NCBI RefSeq assembly: GCF_017873605.1
Contig: NZ_JAGGKI010000023.1
Location: 1-64,000, forward strand
From: Paenibacillus lactis
Lineage (GTDB): Bacteria > Bacillota > Bacilli > Paenibacillales > Paenibacillaceae
Direction of reading: 5' to 3'
DNA: 64,000 nucleotides
Positions 17,760 through 26,630 of the stretch are shown one piece after another (position 1 is the first letter of the stretch; every line of letters begins with the position of its first letter). The position numbers were made by a program, and so were the translations under genes. The notes under the pieces are model-generated. The model was given only the letters and a program-made list of their open reading frames with translations, did no database searches and had not been told where the DNA came from.

Positions 17760-18742
17760 AGAGGCTGTTCTGGCGCGAGCATCTGCCGCTGATCCTGTTT
17801 ACGGCCGCGGAGCTGTTGGTGGTGCTCCTCGTATTCTGGTACGACGGCTATGATCATCCCGTGACGGCCTCGTACGCGGTGCTGCTGGGGCTTTCCGTGA
17901 TGGGGGGATATTTGGCATTCCGGTTTTACACCCACCGGGACTTCTATGAGCGTTTATCGCAGCCCCTAATCTCGCTGGAGGAATCCATCAAGCACAACGA
18001 ATCGGCCCCGCTGCCGACCGCTCTCAGCGAGCTCATGGAGGAGCAATACCGCCAATACCGGAACCAGATGGAGGAATGGGAGCGCCGGCGGCGGGAGCAT
18101 CTCATATTTATGAACCAATGGGTGCATCAGATGAAAACGCCGCTCTCCGTCATCGAGATGATTACCCAGGAGGACGACAACGACGGCTACAGGAGCATCT
18201 CCGAGGAGTCCGACCGCATTCGGCGCGGCCTGGATATGGTGCTGTACATGTCGCGGCTGGAAACCTTCGAACAGGATTTCAGCGTGGAGCCGGTCAAGCT
18301 TCACCAGGCTGCGGTGGACGCAGTGCATGAGAACAAGCGCTATTTCATTCACAGCCATGTCTACCCGGAGGTGATCATCGATCCCGCTCTCACTGTTCAG
18401 ACGGATGCAAAATGGCTCCGCTTCATTCTCATGCAGCTGCTGTCCAATGCCATCAAGTATTCGTCCGGTTCCGGGCTAAAGGTTACGGTCCAGGCGTTCT
18501 ACTCCAAGGATCGGCGCCAAGTGGTGTTGGAGGTGACGGACCGGGGGATGGGCATTCCGAAATCCGATATCAAGCGGGTATTCGATCCGTTCTATACGGG
18601 GGAGAACGGCAGGAAGCTGAAGGAGTCGACCGGGATGGGCCTTTACCTGGTCAGCGAGGTCGTTCGGAAAATGAACCATCGAATCGAGCTGGAATCCGAG
18701 CCCGGGCAGGGGACGACCATAAGGCTCCTGTTTCTGCAGTGA
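17756..18742 (+). CDS. BceS-type intramembrane-sensing histidine kinase
   Basis: A 328-residue kinase with two N-terminal membrane helices (about 11-29 and 38-58) joined by a very short loop, so there is no extracellular sensor domain. This is the hallmark of intramembrane-sensing kinases that learn about antibiotics through their partner ABC transporter. The phospho-acceptor His124 lies in WVHQMKTPLSVIEM. The ATPase domain shows LLSNAIKYS, DRGMGIPKSDIKRVFDPFY and STGMGLYLVSEV. It overlaps the regulator gene (ATGA). A terminator at 18778-18843 separates it from the transporter genes, which therefore have their own regulated promoter. Confidence 0.93.
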   Translation: MKRLFWREHLPLILFTAAELLVVLLVFWYDGYDHPVTASYAVLLGLSVMGGYLAFRFYTHRDFYERLSQPLISLEESIKHNESAPLPTALSELMEEQYRQYRNQMEEWERRRREHLIFMNQWVHQMKTPLSVIEMITQEDDNDGYRSISEESDRIRRGLDMVLYMSRLETFEQDFSVEPVKLHQAAVDAVHENKRYFIHSHVYPEVIIDPALTVQTDAKWLRFILMQLLSNAIKYSSGSGLKVTVQAFYSKDRRQVVLEVTDRGMGIPKSDIKRVFDPFYTGENGRKLKESTGMGLYLVSEVVRKMNHRIELESEPGQGTTIRLLFLQ

Positions 18743-18777
18743 TTCGGATTATAAGGCGGAAGAAGGATCCAGCCGCG

Positions 18778-18843
18778 AACCTTATCCCGATGATCATGAT
18801 GATCCCCCTGCGGACATCTTGAACCCGGCGATAAGGTTTTTTT
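18778..18843 (+). terminator. Terminator between kinase and BceAB-like transporter genes
   Basis: AACCTTATC (18778-18786) pairs with GATAAGGTT (18830-18838), followed by a run of T. The loop is large and contains a further GATGATCATGATGATC structure. Confidence 0.65.
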
Positions 18844-18897
18844 GTGTCCGCAAGGCGTTCTTGAACGTTGTGCCGGGATGATGCACGGGCACTAAAA

Positions 18898-18925
18898 ACG
18901 AATCTTACATCGATGTAAGATTCGT
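18898..18925 (+). promoter_or_regulatory. BceR-type operator, 28-bp perfect palindrome
   Basis: Positions 18898-18925 form a perfect 28-bp palindrome whose half is ACGAATCTTACATC. Its centre TTACA-TCGA-TGTAA agrees exactly with the consensus recalled for Bce-type regulators (TNACA-N4-TGTAA). It lies 88 bases upstream of the ATPase start codon. A TACACT hexamer at 18963-18968 may be the -10 box, with no good -35, as expected for an activated promoter. Confidence 0.85.
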
Positions 18926-19012
18926 GAAAGACGGATCGATAGGAGCTTAGAGGGGCATGCGCTACACTAGCCTTACGAGCGAAAGCCAATTTTTGAAAGC
19001 GAGGTTTATTTC

Positions 19013-19783
19013 ATGGAAATTCTATCCGTGCGCAATCTGGGCAAAGTCTATAAGGCGGCCGTGTCCCACGAAGCGCTGTCGAATATTAATTTAAGCATCG
19101 AGGAAGGGGAGTTCGTCGGCATTATGGGGCCGTCTGGCAGCGGGAAAACAACCCTGCTCAACATGATCTCGACGATCGACCGGCCTACCTCCGGAGAGAT
19201 CCGGATCGGCGGAGAAGATCCGTTCCGGCTGTCGCAGGATCAGCTGGCGATGTTCCGCCGCCGCGAGCTCGGTTTCGTCTTTCAGTCCTTCAATCTGCTC
19301 AATACGCTCACGGTGAAGGAGAACATTGTGCTCCCGCTTGCACTTGACGGTATCGAACTTGAGGAAATGAACCGCCGTGTCGAAGTGCTGGCCGATAAGC
19401 TCGGCATTACCTCCATCCTGAACAAACGGACCTACGAGATTTCGGGCGGGCAGGCGCAGCGGACGGCCGTCGCCCGCGCGATGATCCACGTGCCGAAGCT
19501 GGTGCTCGCGGATGAGCCGACCGGCAACCTGGATTCCAAGTCGGCGCGGGACGTGATGGAGATCATGGACCGCCGAAACAAAGAGGACAAGGTCACGATG
19601 CTCCTGGTCACGCATGACCCGGTAGCGGCGAGCTATTGCAATCGGGTCATTTTTATCAAGGACGGCCAGCTGTATAACGAGATAACGAGCGGGGACAATC
19701 AGTCCGCCTTTTATCAGAAAATTATTAATGTGCTGTCACTGCTGGGAGGTTCGGGACATGAATTTTCGCCAGTTCGCCATTAA
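19013..19783 (+). CDS. BceA-type ABC transporter ATP-binding protein
   Basis: A 256-residue ATPase of the peptide-antibiotic resistance (Bce/MacB-like) family. Walker A is GPSGSGKTT at 39-47, the Q loop is VFQSFNLL, the signature is ISGGQAQRTAVARA, Walker B is LVLADEPTG and the switch His lies in LLVTHDP. It energises the partner permease, which frees lipid-linked wall precursors from antimicrobial peptides and signals flux to the BceS-like kinase. The start follows AAAGCGAGG. The gene overlaps the permease gene by 26 bases. Its promoter carries the BceR-type palindrome. Confidence 0.93.
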   Translation: MEILSVRNLGKVYKAAVSHEALSNINLSIEEGEFVGIMGPSGSGKTTLLNMISTIDRPTSGEIRIGGEDPFRLSQDQLAMFRRRELGFVFQSFNLLNTLTVKENIVLPLALDGIELEEMNRRVEVLADKLGITSILNKRTYEISGGQAQRTAVARAMIHVPKLVLADEPTGNLDSKSARDVMEIMDRRNKEDKVTMLLVTHDPVAASYCNRVIFIKDGQLYNEITSGDNQSAFYQKIINVLSLLGGSGHEFSPVRH

Positions 19784-21689
19784 TAACGTTCTGCGGAGCA
19801 AGCGGACCTATATTGCGCATTTTCTGAGCAGCGCCTTCTCCGTGATGATTTTCTTCACCTACGGCCTGCTAGCGTTTCACCCCGAGCTCAAGGACGGGAT
19901 CGTTTCCTCCAGCGGCACGATGAGCGAGCTCGGAACGATAGGCATGACGGTGTCGCAATATATCGTATTCATCTTTTCATTCTTCTTCCTGCTGTACTCC
20001 GTCGGGGCCTTCATCAAGGTCCGCAAGCGGGAGTTCGGGATTCTGCTGATCCTGGGCATGTCCCGGAAGCAGCTGAACCGGATGCTGTTCATCGAGAACC
20101 TCCTGATCGGGGCGGCGGCGATCGTGGCAGGTATTGGAACCGGCGTGCTGTTCTCCAAGCTCATTCTGTTGATTAGCGCCAAGGTGCTGGCGGTGGATAA
20201 CGGGCTGCCGTTTTATTTTCCGCTAAAGGCGCTCCTGCTGACGGCGGCGGCTTATGCGGTGCTGTTCCTCCTGATCGCCTTGTTCTCCTCGGTCATGCTT
20301 CGAAAGGGAACGCTGCTTGCGCTGGTTAAGGCGGAGGAGAGTCCCAAGCCGCAGCCGAAGGCTTCGCCTTGGCTGGCTGTCCTGGCGGTGCTGCTGATCG
20401 CTGCAGGATACGGCGTGGTTATGGCGTTTGCCGTACTGCAAATCTTCAACTTCCTGCTCCTGTTCGGTGGGGTAGCGCTGGTCATTCTGGGAACGTATTT
20501 CCTCTTCACCCAGTTCAGCGTTTATTTTATGCGGTATCTGCAGAAGAAGGAGAGATTTTTCTTCCGCAAAACCAATCTGCTGACCATTTCCGAGCTGATG
20601 TACCGGATCAAGGATAACGCCGTCATGTTCTTCCTCGTGTCGATCATCTCGGCTTCAGCCTTTACGGGAATCGGAACAACGCTGGCGATCGGGGATCCGG
20701 GGCTGTCGGCCATGGAAAATCCATATGCTTATACGTATCCCTATTTCGAGGAGGAAGCGAAGCTTGGGAATCAGCATTTGTCGATCATCAGGGAGGAGCT
20801 GGAGAAGGGCGGATTCAACTATAACGAAACGTCGGTGCAGCCGATTTTCTCGGCGAACGGCATGAAGCTGGTCAAGCTTAGCGAGTATAATGAGCTGATC
20901 CGATCCCTCGGGTACCCGGCGGAGACTTTAGGCGAGCATGAGGCGATTCTGACGCCCAGCACCGTTACGGAAAAAAACAGCTACAGAATCCATGGGCCAG
21001 CGTATGAGGAGATCGAGCTTGAGACCGGCAAAGAGGCGGTCACGCTTCAGATAGCCAAAGCGGAAACGTTTATCGCCGTGCCTCAGGGCTATGGCGAGCA
21101 GTTTGTCGTATCGGACAGCCTGTACGAGAAGGTGAAAAAAACACAGGAGGAGCAGGGGGAGTACGGCTTCGTCATCTTCCATGCGTTTTACGTTAAAAAC
21201 TGGAAGGATACCGGGGATGCGACAAGAGCGATGGTGGAGCGGTTCAACGAAAGCGGCGATTACAGCTATTACCTGAACTCCTTGTACATTGATTGGAAAA
21301 GCGCCCAGCAGAAAAACGGCATTTTGCTGATGGTCAGCGGCCTGGTCGGCATCGTCTTCTTCACCTTTGCGGCAAGCTTTGTTTATTTCCGTCTGTATGC
21401 CGATCTGGCACGGGATGAGCAGCAGTACCAAATGATCGCGAAGGTGGGATTGAGCCGTAAGGAGCTTGGAACCATCGTGACCAGGCAGTTACTGATCATG
21501 TTTTTCCTGCCGATGCTTATCGCGCTTATACACAGCGGGGTTGCGTTCGTCGCGCTTCAGCAGCTCGTCGATTTCTCGATTGTGGGCCACAGCCTCAAGA
21601 TTTTCTTGTTCTTCCTGACCGTCCAGATCGTGTATTTCTTTATAACGCGCTGGCGTTATCTGGAACGATTGAACAAAATCATTCAATAA
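19758..21689 (+). CDS. BceB-type ABC transporter permease
   Basis: A 643-residue FtsX-like permease with about ten membrane helices and a large extracellular domain (about residues 320-520) between the seventh and eighth helices, the arrangement specific to Bce-type peptide-sensing permeases. The first helices carry the FtsX-like segment around YSVGAFIKVRKREFGILLILGMSRKQLNRM. The start is the ATG at 19758, preceded by GGGAGG; the frame is open ten codons further but without a site. It works with the ATPase and probably forms a sensory complex with the BceS-like kinase. The antibiotic recognised cannot be told from sequence. Confidence 0.92.
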   Translation: MNFRQFAINNVLRSKRTYIAHFLSSAFSVMIFFTYGLLAFHPELKDGIVSSSGTMSELGTIGMTVSQYIVFIFSFFFLLYSVGAFIKVRKREFGILLILGMSRKQLNRMLFIENLLIGAAAIVAGIGTGVLFSKLILLISAKVLAVDNGLPFYFPLKALLLTAAAYAVLFLLIALFSSVMLRKGTLLALVKAEESPKPQPKASPWLAVLAVLLIAAGYGVVMAFAVLQIFNFLLLFGGVALVILGTYFLFTQFSVYFMRYLQKKERFFFRKTNLLTISELMYRIKDNAVMFFLVSIISASAFTGIGTTLAIGDPGLSAMENPYAYTYPYFEEEAKLGNQHLSIIREELEKGGFNYNETSVQPIFSANGMKLVKLSEYNELIRSLGYPAETLGEHEAILTPSTVTEKNSYRIHGPAYEEIELETGKEAVTLQIAKAETFIAVPQGYGEQFVVSDSLYEKVKKTQEEQGEYGFVIFHAFYVKNWKDTGDATRAMVERFNESGDYSYYLNSLYIDWKSAQQKNGILLMVSGLVGIVFFTFAASFVYFRLYADLARDEQQYQMIAKVGLSRKELGTIVTRQLLIMFFLPMLIALIHSGVAFVALQQLVDFSIVGHSLKIFLFFLTVQIVYFFITRWRYLERLNKIIQ

Positions 21690-21774
21690 CCGCTCCCTTC
21701 TCACGTTGAAATGCGCGAAAACGGGTATGTTATAACCAAGAGCGCATTAACGGAAAAAAGGAGGCGTTAGAAGC

Positions 21775-22599
21775 ATGAACGAACACAGCATGCTGAATAC
21801 AGGAGCGGTGGATACCGAAGAGGTGCTGCCCGATCTTATCAATCTTCGCACGATGATCGTCAATCTTCAGATGGTCGGTTCGCCCGGCTCGGGCGACTGG
21901 GTGCTGGTGGATACCGGCATCGGTAATTTTGAAGGCTCGATTGCCGAGGCGGCGGAGAAGCGGTTTGGGCGGCCGCCTGTAAGTATCGTGCTAACGCATG
22001 GCCATTTCGACCATGTTGGCAATGTGAAGGAGCTGGCGGACCGCTGGGGGGTGCCCGTTTATGCCCATGAGCTAGAGCTGCCGTATTTGACAGGGCGCGA
22101 AGACTATCCTCCCGGCGATCCGAGCGTAGGCGGCGGCTTGATGGCGCGGTTAGCGCCAATGTATCCGAACCGGGCGATCGATCTCGGCTCGCGGATCCAC
22201 CCGCTGCCGATGGACGGCACGGTGCCAGGCTTGCCGGAATGGCGCTGGATTCCTACGCCGGGGCACAGCCCGGGGCATATCTCGCTGTTCCGCGAACGGG
22301 ACCGTACGCTGATTGCGGGAGACGCGATCATTACGGTCCAGCAGGAATCCGCGCTGGCGGTGATCAGCCAGGAGAAGGAGCTTCACGGACCGCCGATGTA
22401 TTTTACCCCGGATTGGGATGCGGCAAGGGAATCGGTGCGCCGGCTGGAAGCGCTGAATCCTGCACTTGCGGTGACGGGGCATGGGGTGCCGATGTCGGGA
22501 GATGAACTGTCGGTATCGCTGAAGCGCCTGGCCCGGGATTTTGACGAGCTGGCTGTGCCGGAGCAAGGGCGTTACGTGGAAGAGAATCAGAAGCAATAG
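21775..22599 (+). CDS. MBL-fold metallo-hydrolase
   Basis: A 274-residue metallo-beta-lactamase-fold enzyme. The zinc-binding motif is H75-G-H-F-D79-H80, and further ligand histidines appear in TPGHSPGHIS and in VTGHGVPM near the C-terminus, with an Asp in IAGDAIIT. The overall plan is that of the YqjP/YflN-like hydrolases rather than a true beta-lactamase; there is no signal peptide, so it acts in the cytoplasm. Such enzymes hydrolyse thioesters, lactones or similar; the substrate here is unknown. It has an AAAGGAGG ribosome binding site and its own terminator (22762-22813). Confidence 0.88.
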   Translation: MNEHSMLNTGAVDTEEVLPDLINLRTMIVNLQMVGSPGSGDWVLVDTGIGNFEGSIAEAAEKRFGRPPVSIVLTHGHFDHVGNVKELADRWGVPVYAHELELPYLTGREDYPPGDPSVGGGLMARLAPMYPNRAIDLGSRIHPLPMDGTVPGLPEWRWIPTPGHSPGHISLFRERDRTLIAGDAIITVQQESALAVISQEKELHGPPMYFTPDWDAARESVRRLEALNPALAVTGHGVPMSGDELSVSLKRLARDFDELAVPEQGRYVEENQKQ

Positions 22600-22761
22600 A
22601 GGAACCGATAGGACGAAAAATTCTCCTAACCTAACTCTTCATGAGGTTAATCGTTAACGGGCTGGTGTAATATCGGCTAGCCTTGGATGTTATCAGAGCT
22701 TGTCCTTGCGATTGCAGGACATGAGGAGTATGGGGTTAGCGAAGTATCGGATAAGTGATAT

Positions 22762-22813
22762 GAGGCCGTTTTGCTGCCGCCTTAAGGTGGAGCCAAAGCG
22801 CGCCTCTTTTTTT
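22762..22813 (+). terminator. Terminator upstream of topB
   Basis: GAGGC (22762-22766) pairs with GCCTC (22802-22806) at the base of a longer imperfect stem that includes CCGCCTT/AAGGTGG, followed by T7. Confidence 0.65.
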
Positions 22814-22866
22814 GTGGAAAATACGGGGAGGAGGTTATAATAGGGATACAGAGGAAGGGGAGAGCT

Positions 22867-25005
22867 ATGAAAGTATTGGTATTGGCGGAGAAGCCGTCCG
22901 TGGCTAAGGAAATTGCCCGGGTGATGGGCAGCCGCGAGAAGCATAAGAGCTATTTCGAAGGACCGAAATACGTCGTAACCTGGGCGCTCGGGCATTTGAT
23001 CGGCCTGGCGGAGCCGGAGGACTATGATAAAAAATATCAGACCTGGGCGCTGGAGGATTTGCCGATTCTGCCGGATTCCATGCGGCTTAAAGTGCTCAGA
23101 GAGACCAGCCATCAATACAAGAACGTGCAGCATCTGATGAAACGCCAGGATATCGGCGAGCTGATCATTGCGACGGATGCCGCCCGCGAGGGCGAGCTGC
23201 TGGCGCGCTGGATTCTGAAAATGGCGAAGTGGAACAAGCCCTTCAAGCGGCTGTGGATATCATCCCAGACGGATAAGGCGATCAAGGAAGGCTTTGCTTC
23301 CCTGAAGCCGGGCCAGCAGTTCGACCGCCTGTACGAGTCGGCGCGGTGCCGGGCGGAGGCGGATTGGATGGTCGGGCTGAACGTGACGCGGGCGCTGACC
23401 ACGAAATTTAATGCCCAGCTCTCGGCGGGCCGGGTTCAGACGCCGACGCTTGGCATGATTATGGACCGGGAGAAGGAAATCATAAACTTCCGCTCCCAGG
23501 AATATGAGACGCTGCAGGTCGATCTCGGCAGCTTCGAGGCTTCCTGGCGGGCAGCCGGGGGAGACGGCCGTCTGTTCGAGAAGGAGCGCGCAGCGAAGCT
23601 CAAGCAGAAGCTGGAGGGCGCCTCGGGGAAGATTGTCAGCGTGAAAAAGAGCGAGAAGAACGAGCCGCATCCGTTAGCGTACGATTTGACCGAGCTGCAG
23701 CGGGATGCGAACCGCCGGTTCGGCTTCTCGGCCAAGCAGACGTCGAACGTCCTGCAGCGGCTGTACGAGCAGCATAAGCTCGTGACCTATCCGCGTACGG
23801 ACAGCCGTTATTTGACCTCCGACATGGTCGGAACGCTGAAGGAGCGGCTGTCGAGCATCGCGGTGGGGCCCTATGCGGCGCTGGCCCGTCCGCTGCTCCG
23901 CAAGAGCCTGTCGCCGGGCAAGCGGGTCGTAGACGACAGCAAGGTAACGGATCACCATGCGATTATCCCGACGGAGCAGACGGTGCTGCTGAACCAGCTC
24001 ACGGCGGATGAGCGTAAGCTGTACGACCTTATCGTCCGCCGCTTCATCAGCCTGTTCTATCCGCCGGCACGGTACGATCAAGTCGCCGTCACCGTTCAGA
24101 TCGAAGGCGAGACGTTTCATGCGAAAGGGACGACGGTCAAAGACAGCGGGTGGCGCGAGGTGTACGGCGGCGATTATGACGATGACGCTGATGGCGAGGA
24201 TGACGACGCACAAGGTTCGGCTCCGGGAGGCAAGCTGCTGCCCGAGCTGAAGGAAGGCCAGCCGGTGAAGGTTGCCCGCTGCATCCTGAAGCCGGGGCGC
24301 ACCCAGCCGCCGAAGCGCTACACGGAGGCGGCGCTCCTGTCGCAGATGGAGAAGCACGGCCTCGGCACGCCGGCGACGCGGGCGGACATCATCGAGAAGC
24401 TGGTCAGCTCGGATACGATCGAGCGCCAGGGCTCGTCCCTGCATCCGACCGGGAAGGGCAAGCAGCTCATCGAGCTGGTGGCGCCGGAGCTGCGGACGCC
24501 GGAGCTGACCGCCCGCTGGGAAGCCGAGCTGGAGCGGATCGCGAAGGGGCAGGGCAAGCCCGAGCCGTTCCTGCGGGGCATCCGGGATATGACGAAGAAG
24601 CTGGTAACCGAGGTCAAGGGAAGCGATGTGGAATACAAGCCGCATAACGTCTCGAACAGCCACTGCCCGGACTGCGGCACGCGTCTGCTCGAGAAGAAGA
24701 CGAAGCGCGGCAAGCTGCTCGTCTGCCCGAGCGAGGACTGCGGCTACAAGCGCTCCGGCGAGAAGCGGCTGTCGAACCGGCGCTGCCCGCAGTGCCATAA
24801 GAAGATGGAGCTGAAGGAAGGCAAGGCCGGCATGTATGTCCAGTGCCTTGGCTGCGGCATTACCGAAACGCTCAAAAAGGACGCGAAGCATGTGAACAAG
24901 CGCGAGGAACGGAAGCTGCTCCAGCAATACAGCAAGCCGGAGTCGATCGGCTCGAACCTCGGCGAACTGCTGAAGGCTGCGCTTGAGCAGAAGGGGAAGG
25001 AATAG
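22867..25005 (+). CDS. topB: DNA topoisomerase III
   Basis: A 712-residue type IA topoisomerase that passes single strands to resolve replication and recombination intermediates. The Toprim domain starts at residue 1 (VLVLAEKPSVAKEIARV) with the acidic triad region TDAAREGE. The active-site Tyr308 is in LVTYPRTDSRYL. Two C-terminal cysteine-rich segments (CPDCGTRLLEKK...CPSEDCGYK and CPQCHKK...CLGCGITE) resemble zinc ribbons, common in Gram-positive TopB. An acidic insert (DDDADGEDDDAQG) lies near residue 440. The length matches Bacillus TopB. A TATAAT box at 22836-22841 and GAGGAAGGGGAG lie just upstream of the ATG. Confidence 0.96.
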   Translation: MKVLVLAEKPSVAKEIARVMGSREKHKSYFEGPKYVVTWALGHLIGLAEPEDYDKKYQTWALEDLPILPDSMRLKVLRETSHQYKNVQHLMKRQDIGELIIATDAAREGELLARWILKMAKWNKPFKRLWISSQTDKAIKEGFASLKPGQQFDRLYESARCRAEADWMVGLNVTRALTTKFNAQLSAGRVQTPTLGMIMDREKEIINFRSQEYETLQVDLGSFEASWRAAGGDGRLFEKERAAKLKQKLEGASGKIVSVKKSEKNEPHPLAYDLTELQRDANRRFGFSAKQTSNVLQRLYEQHKLVTYPRTDSRYLTSDMVGTLKERLSSIAVGPYAALARPLLRKSLSPGKRVVDDSKVTDHHAIIPTEQTVLLNQLTADERKLYDLIVRRFISLFYPPARYDQVAVTVQIEGETFHAKGTTVKDSGWREVYGGDYDDDADGEDDDAQGSAPGGKLLPELKEGQPVKVARCILKPGRTQPPKRYTEAALLSQMEKHGLGTPATRADIIEKLVSSDTIERQGSSLHPTGKGKQLIELVAPELRTPELTARWEAELERIAKGQGKPEPFLRGIRDMTKKLVTEVKGSDVEYKPHNVSNSHCPDCGTRLLEKKTKRGKLLVCPSEDCGYKRSGEKRLSNRRCPQCHKKMELKEGKAGMYVQCLGCGITETLKKDAKHVNKREERKLLQQYSKPESIGSNLGELLKAALEQKGKE

Positions 25006-25049
25006 GTACGGAGCGCAAGGCACGGCAAAACGTATTTCGTTAATCTTTG

Positions 25050-25098
25050 CTCCTGTCCGCATAACCTCCGGGACAATAGCCCATTCTACGGACAGGAG
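25050..25098 (+). other. Inverted repeat covering the ribosome binding site of a small ORF
   Basis: CTCCTGTCCG (25050-25059) is perfectly complementary to CGGACAGGAG (25089-25098). The 3' arm includes the first half of the AGGAGGTG ribosome binding site of the 45-codon gene that starts at 25108. No T tract follows, so a role in translation control is more likely than termination; this is an inference. Confidence 0.6.
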
Positions 25099-25107
25099 GT
25101 GAAGGGC

Positions 25108-25245
25108 ATGCCGAACCATAAAGCAAGAAAAACGGAGAACCAGCAAAACAAGGCAAGCATTCTCGAAGAGAGCAAAACCTTGAAACCGAAGAAGGCTGCG
25201 GACTATGTTCCGAGCCTGAATGAGATTCCGAAGGGTGAATCGTAA
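25108..25245 (+). CDS. Small charged hypothetical protein (45 aa)
   Basis: A 45-codon frame starting ATG at 25108 with a near-perfect ribosome binding site (ACAGGAGGTG, 7 bases upstream). The product begins MPNHKARKTENQQNK and ends with a stretch containing YVPSLNEIPKGES; it is hydrophilic, rich in Lys, Glu and Asn, with no membrane segment or cysteine. I do not recognise a family. It lies 102 bases after topB. The quality of the start site and the sequestering hairpin argue for a real gene. Confidence 0.65.
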   Translation: MPNHKARKTENQQNKASILEESKTLKPKKAADYVPSLNEIPKGES

Positions 25246-25587
25246 GCTTTGGGACGGGACAGACCCTTTAATCATTCTTTTTTTGCCGTCTTATAAGAAG
25301 GCCCGGCGCTTTATTCGGCCGGCGTCGCTCTTATGGGCGGCTTCTTACGCTTTTCGTCTGCATATCCCGCCAAGGAATTATGCGATCGCTGCGACGGCAT
25401 GGATCTTCAACACATGCGATCGTGTCACAACGTCACACACGCTATCCCTCACTCACCAAGGAGGGGAGTTTTCCGGTGTACTTCTATATCATGCAGATTT
25501 ATAATATGGTGAGAACGTTAGTATACAGGCCGGGGTCGTGCGTAAAAGACCGATTGAACCGGCTGGTCATGGGGGGCGGGAGCATTC
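25246..25587. other. Intergenic region, nothing recognised
   Basis: These 342 bases contain no frame with a convincing start. A T-rich stretch (25266-25285) and a GGCCCGGCGC/CGGCCGGCGTC imperfect repeat were seen, but no clear terminator, promoter or RNA motif. Confidence 0.5.
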
Positions 25588-25851
25588 GTGAGAACCGCGT
25601 TGATTGTATGGTTTATATTCATTAATGCGGTTGCCTATCTGGTGATGTCCGAGGACAAGCGGCGTGCCAGGCTGGGACGGGACCGCGTTCCGGAACGGAC
25701 GCTGTTTCTGCTGGCTGCGGTCGGCGGCGCTTTAGGCGCATGGATAGCGATGTATCGGAAGCGTCATAAAACAAGGCATTTATCGTTCAAGATCGGCATA
25801 CCGCTGCTGTTGTTTTTGAACGCGGTGCTGTACGGGTATTTCTGGAGGTAA
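25588..25851 (+). CDS. DUF1294-domain small membrane protein
   Basis: An 87-residue protein starting at GTG 25588 (GGGGGGCGGGAG upstream). It has an N-terminal helix (ALIVWFIFINAVAYLVM), a basic segment (EDKRRARLGRDRVPERTL), a second hydrophobic helix (LFLLAAVGGALGAWIAM), a basic KRHKTRH segment and a C-terminal helix (FKIGIPLLLFLNAVLYGYF). The core around PERTLFLLAAVGGALGAW...RHKTRH is characteristic of DUF1294. The function of this family is unknown. Confidence 0.85.
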   Translation: MRTALIVWFIFINAVAYLVMSEDKRRARLGRDRVPERTLFLLAAVGGALGAWIAMYRKRHKTRHLSFKIGIPLLLFLNAVLYGYFWR

Positions 25852-25904
25852 TCTTAGTCGGTTCCTACATACGAGATTACACTTAAAGCAAGTTAGACGG
25901 CTCG

Positions 25905-25929
25905 GTTCAAACAGAGGCATTATGGGTAA
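25905..25929 (+). promoter_or_regulatory. SigB-like promoter candidate for the universal stress protein gene
   Basis: GTTCAA (25905-25910) and GGGTAA (25924-25929), spaced by 13 bases, resemble the general-stress consensus GTTTAA-N12-15-GGGTAT. They lie 57 bases before the start codon. The glsB-like gene, another stress gene, has a similar pair. Confidence 0.4.
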
Positions 25930-25985
25930 ATAAATAATATTACAGTAGGTCTTCAGTCTTATCACATAGGAAAGAGGTGGCCTGT

Positions 25986-26420
25986 ATGCTGTTTACGAAC
26001 ATTCTACTGGCTTACGACGGCTCCAAAGCGGCAAATAAAGCACTCGGACGCGCGGTCGAGCTGACCCAGGCGAATCCGGACGCTACGCTGCATGTGGTTC
26101 ATGCTTATGATTTTCCGCGTTTTTTTGTCGGGGAAGGACTGGCTCCGATTCCGGCTTCACTGAATAAAGACGTTTACGATATTGCGGTGCAGACGACAGA
26201 AGAAATCAAGGAGCGCATCGAGCATTCGGGTGTGAACGGCCAGGTCAACATGATACAGGGAGCCCCTGCCGAAGTGATTCTGGAATATGCCAAACAGAAC
26301 GACATCGATCTTATCGTGATCGGCAGCCGCGGCTTAGGCGGCATTCGCGAGTTCGTGCTCGGGAGCGTAAGCCACAATGTTGTCCAGCATGCAACCATCC
26401 CGGTGCTTGTTGTGAAATAG
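25986..26420 (+). CDS. Universal stress protein (UspA family)
   Basis: A 144-residue single-domain Usp of the ATP-binding type. It begins with FTNILLAYDGSKAANKAL and ends with the nucleotide-binding motif GSRGLGGIREFVLGSVSHNVVQHATIPVLVV (G-2X-G-9X-G(S/T) pattern). The ATG at 25986 is chosen because AAAGAGGTGG ends seven bases before it; the GTG three codons upstream lies inside that site. It is a cytoplasmic protein probably involved in survival during growth arrest; no specific partner is visible. It is followed by a strong terminator. Confidence 0.93.
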   Translation: MLFTNILLAYDGSKAANKALGRAVELTQANPDATLHVVHAYDFPRFFVGEGLAPIPASLNKDVYDIAVQTTEEIKERIEHSGVNGQVNMIQGAPAEVILEYAKQNDIDLIVIGSRGLGGIREFVLGSVSHNVVQHATIPVLVVK

Positions 26421-26457
26421 AGGCTGGTTCAATCAAATGTGAGACATACAATAATAG

Positions 26458-26504
26458 AGGCACTCTAGCAGATCATGGATCTTGCGAGAGTGCCTTCTTT
26501 TTTT
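26458..26504 (+). terminator. Intrinsic terminator after the universal stress protein gene
   Basis: AGGCACTCT (26458-26466) pairs with AGAGTGCCT (26487-26495), followed by a T-rich run. Confidence 0.85.
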
Positions 26505-26630
26505 CATTTGAGATGCGAAGTGTTGTTATGTGGGCGTTCCTCCCGATGGCTTGTGGTCGGTATGCATGGTTCAATCCCCGCGCAGGGATTCTGTTTACAT
26601 GTTAACGCAGCCATGATGATATGTTTGGTT

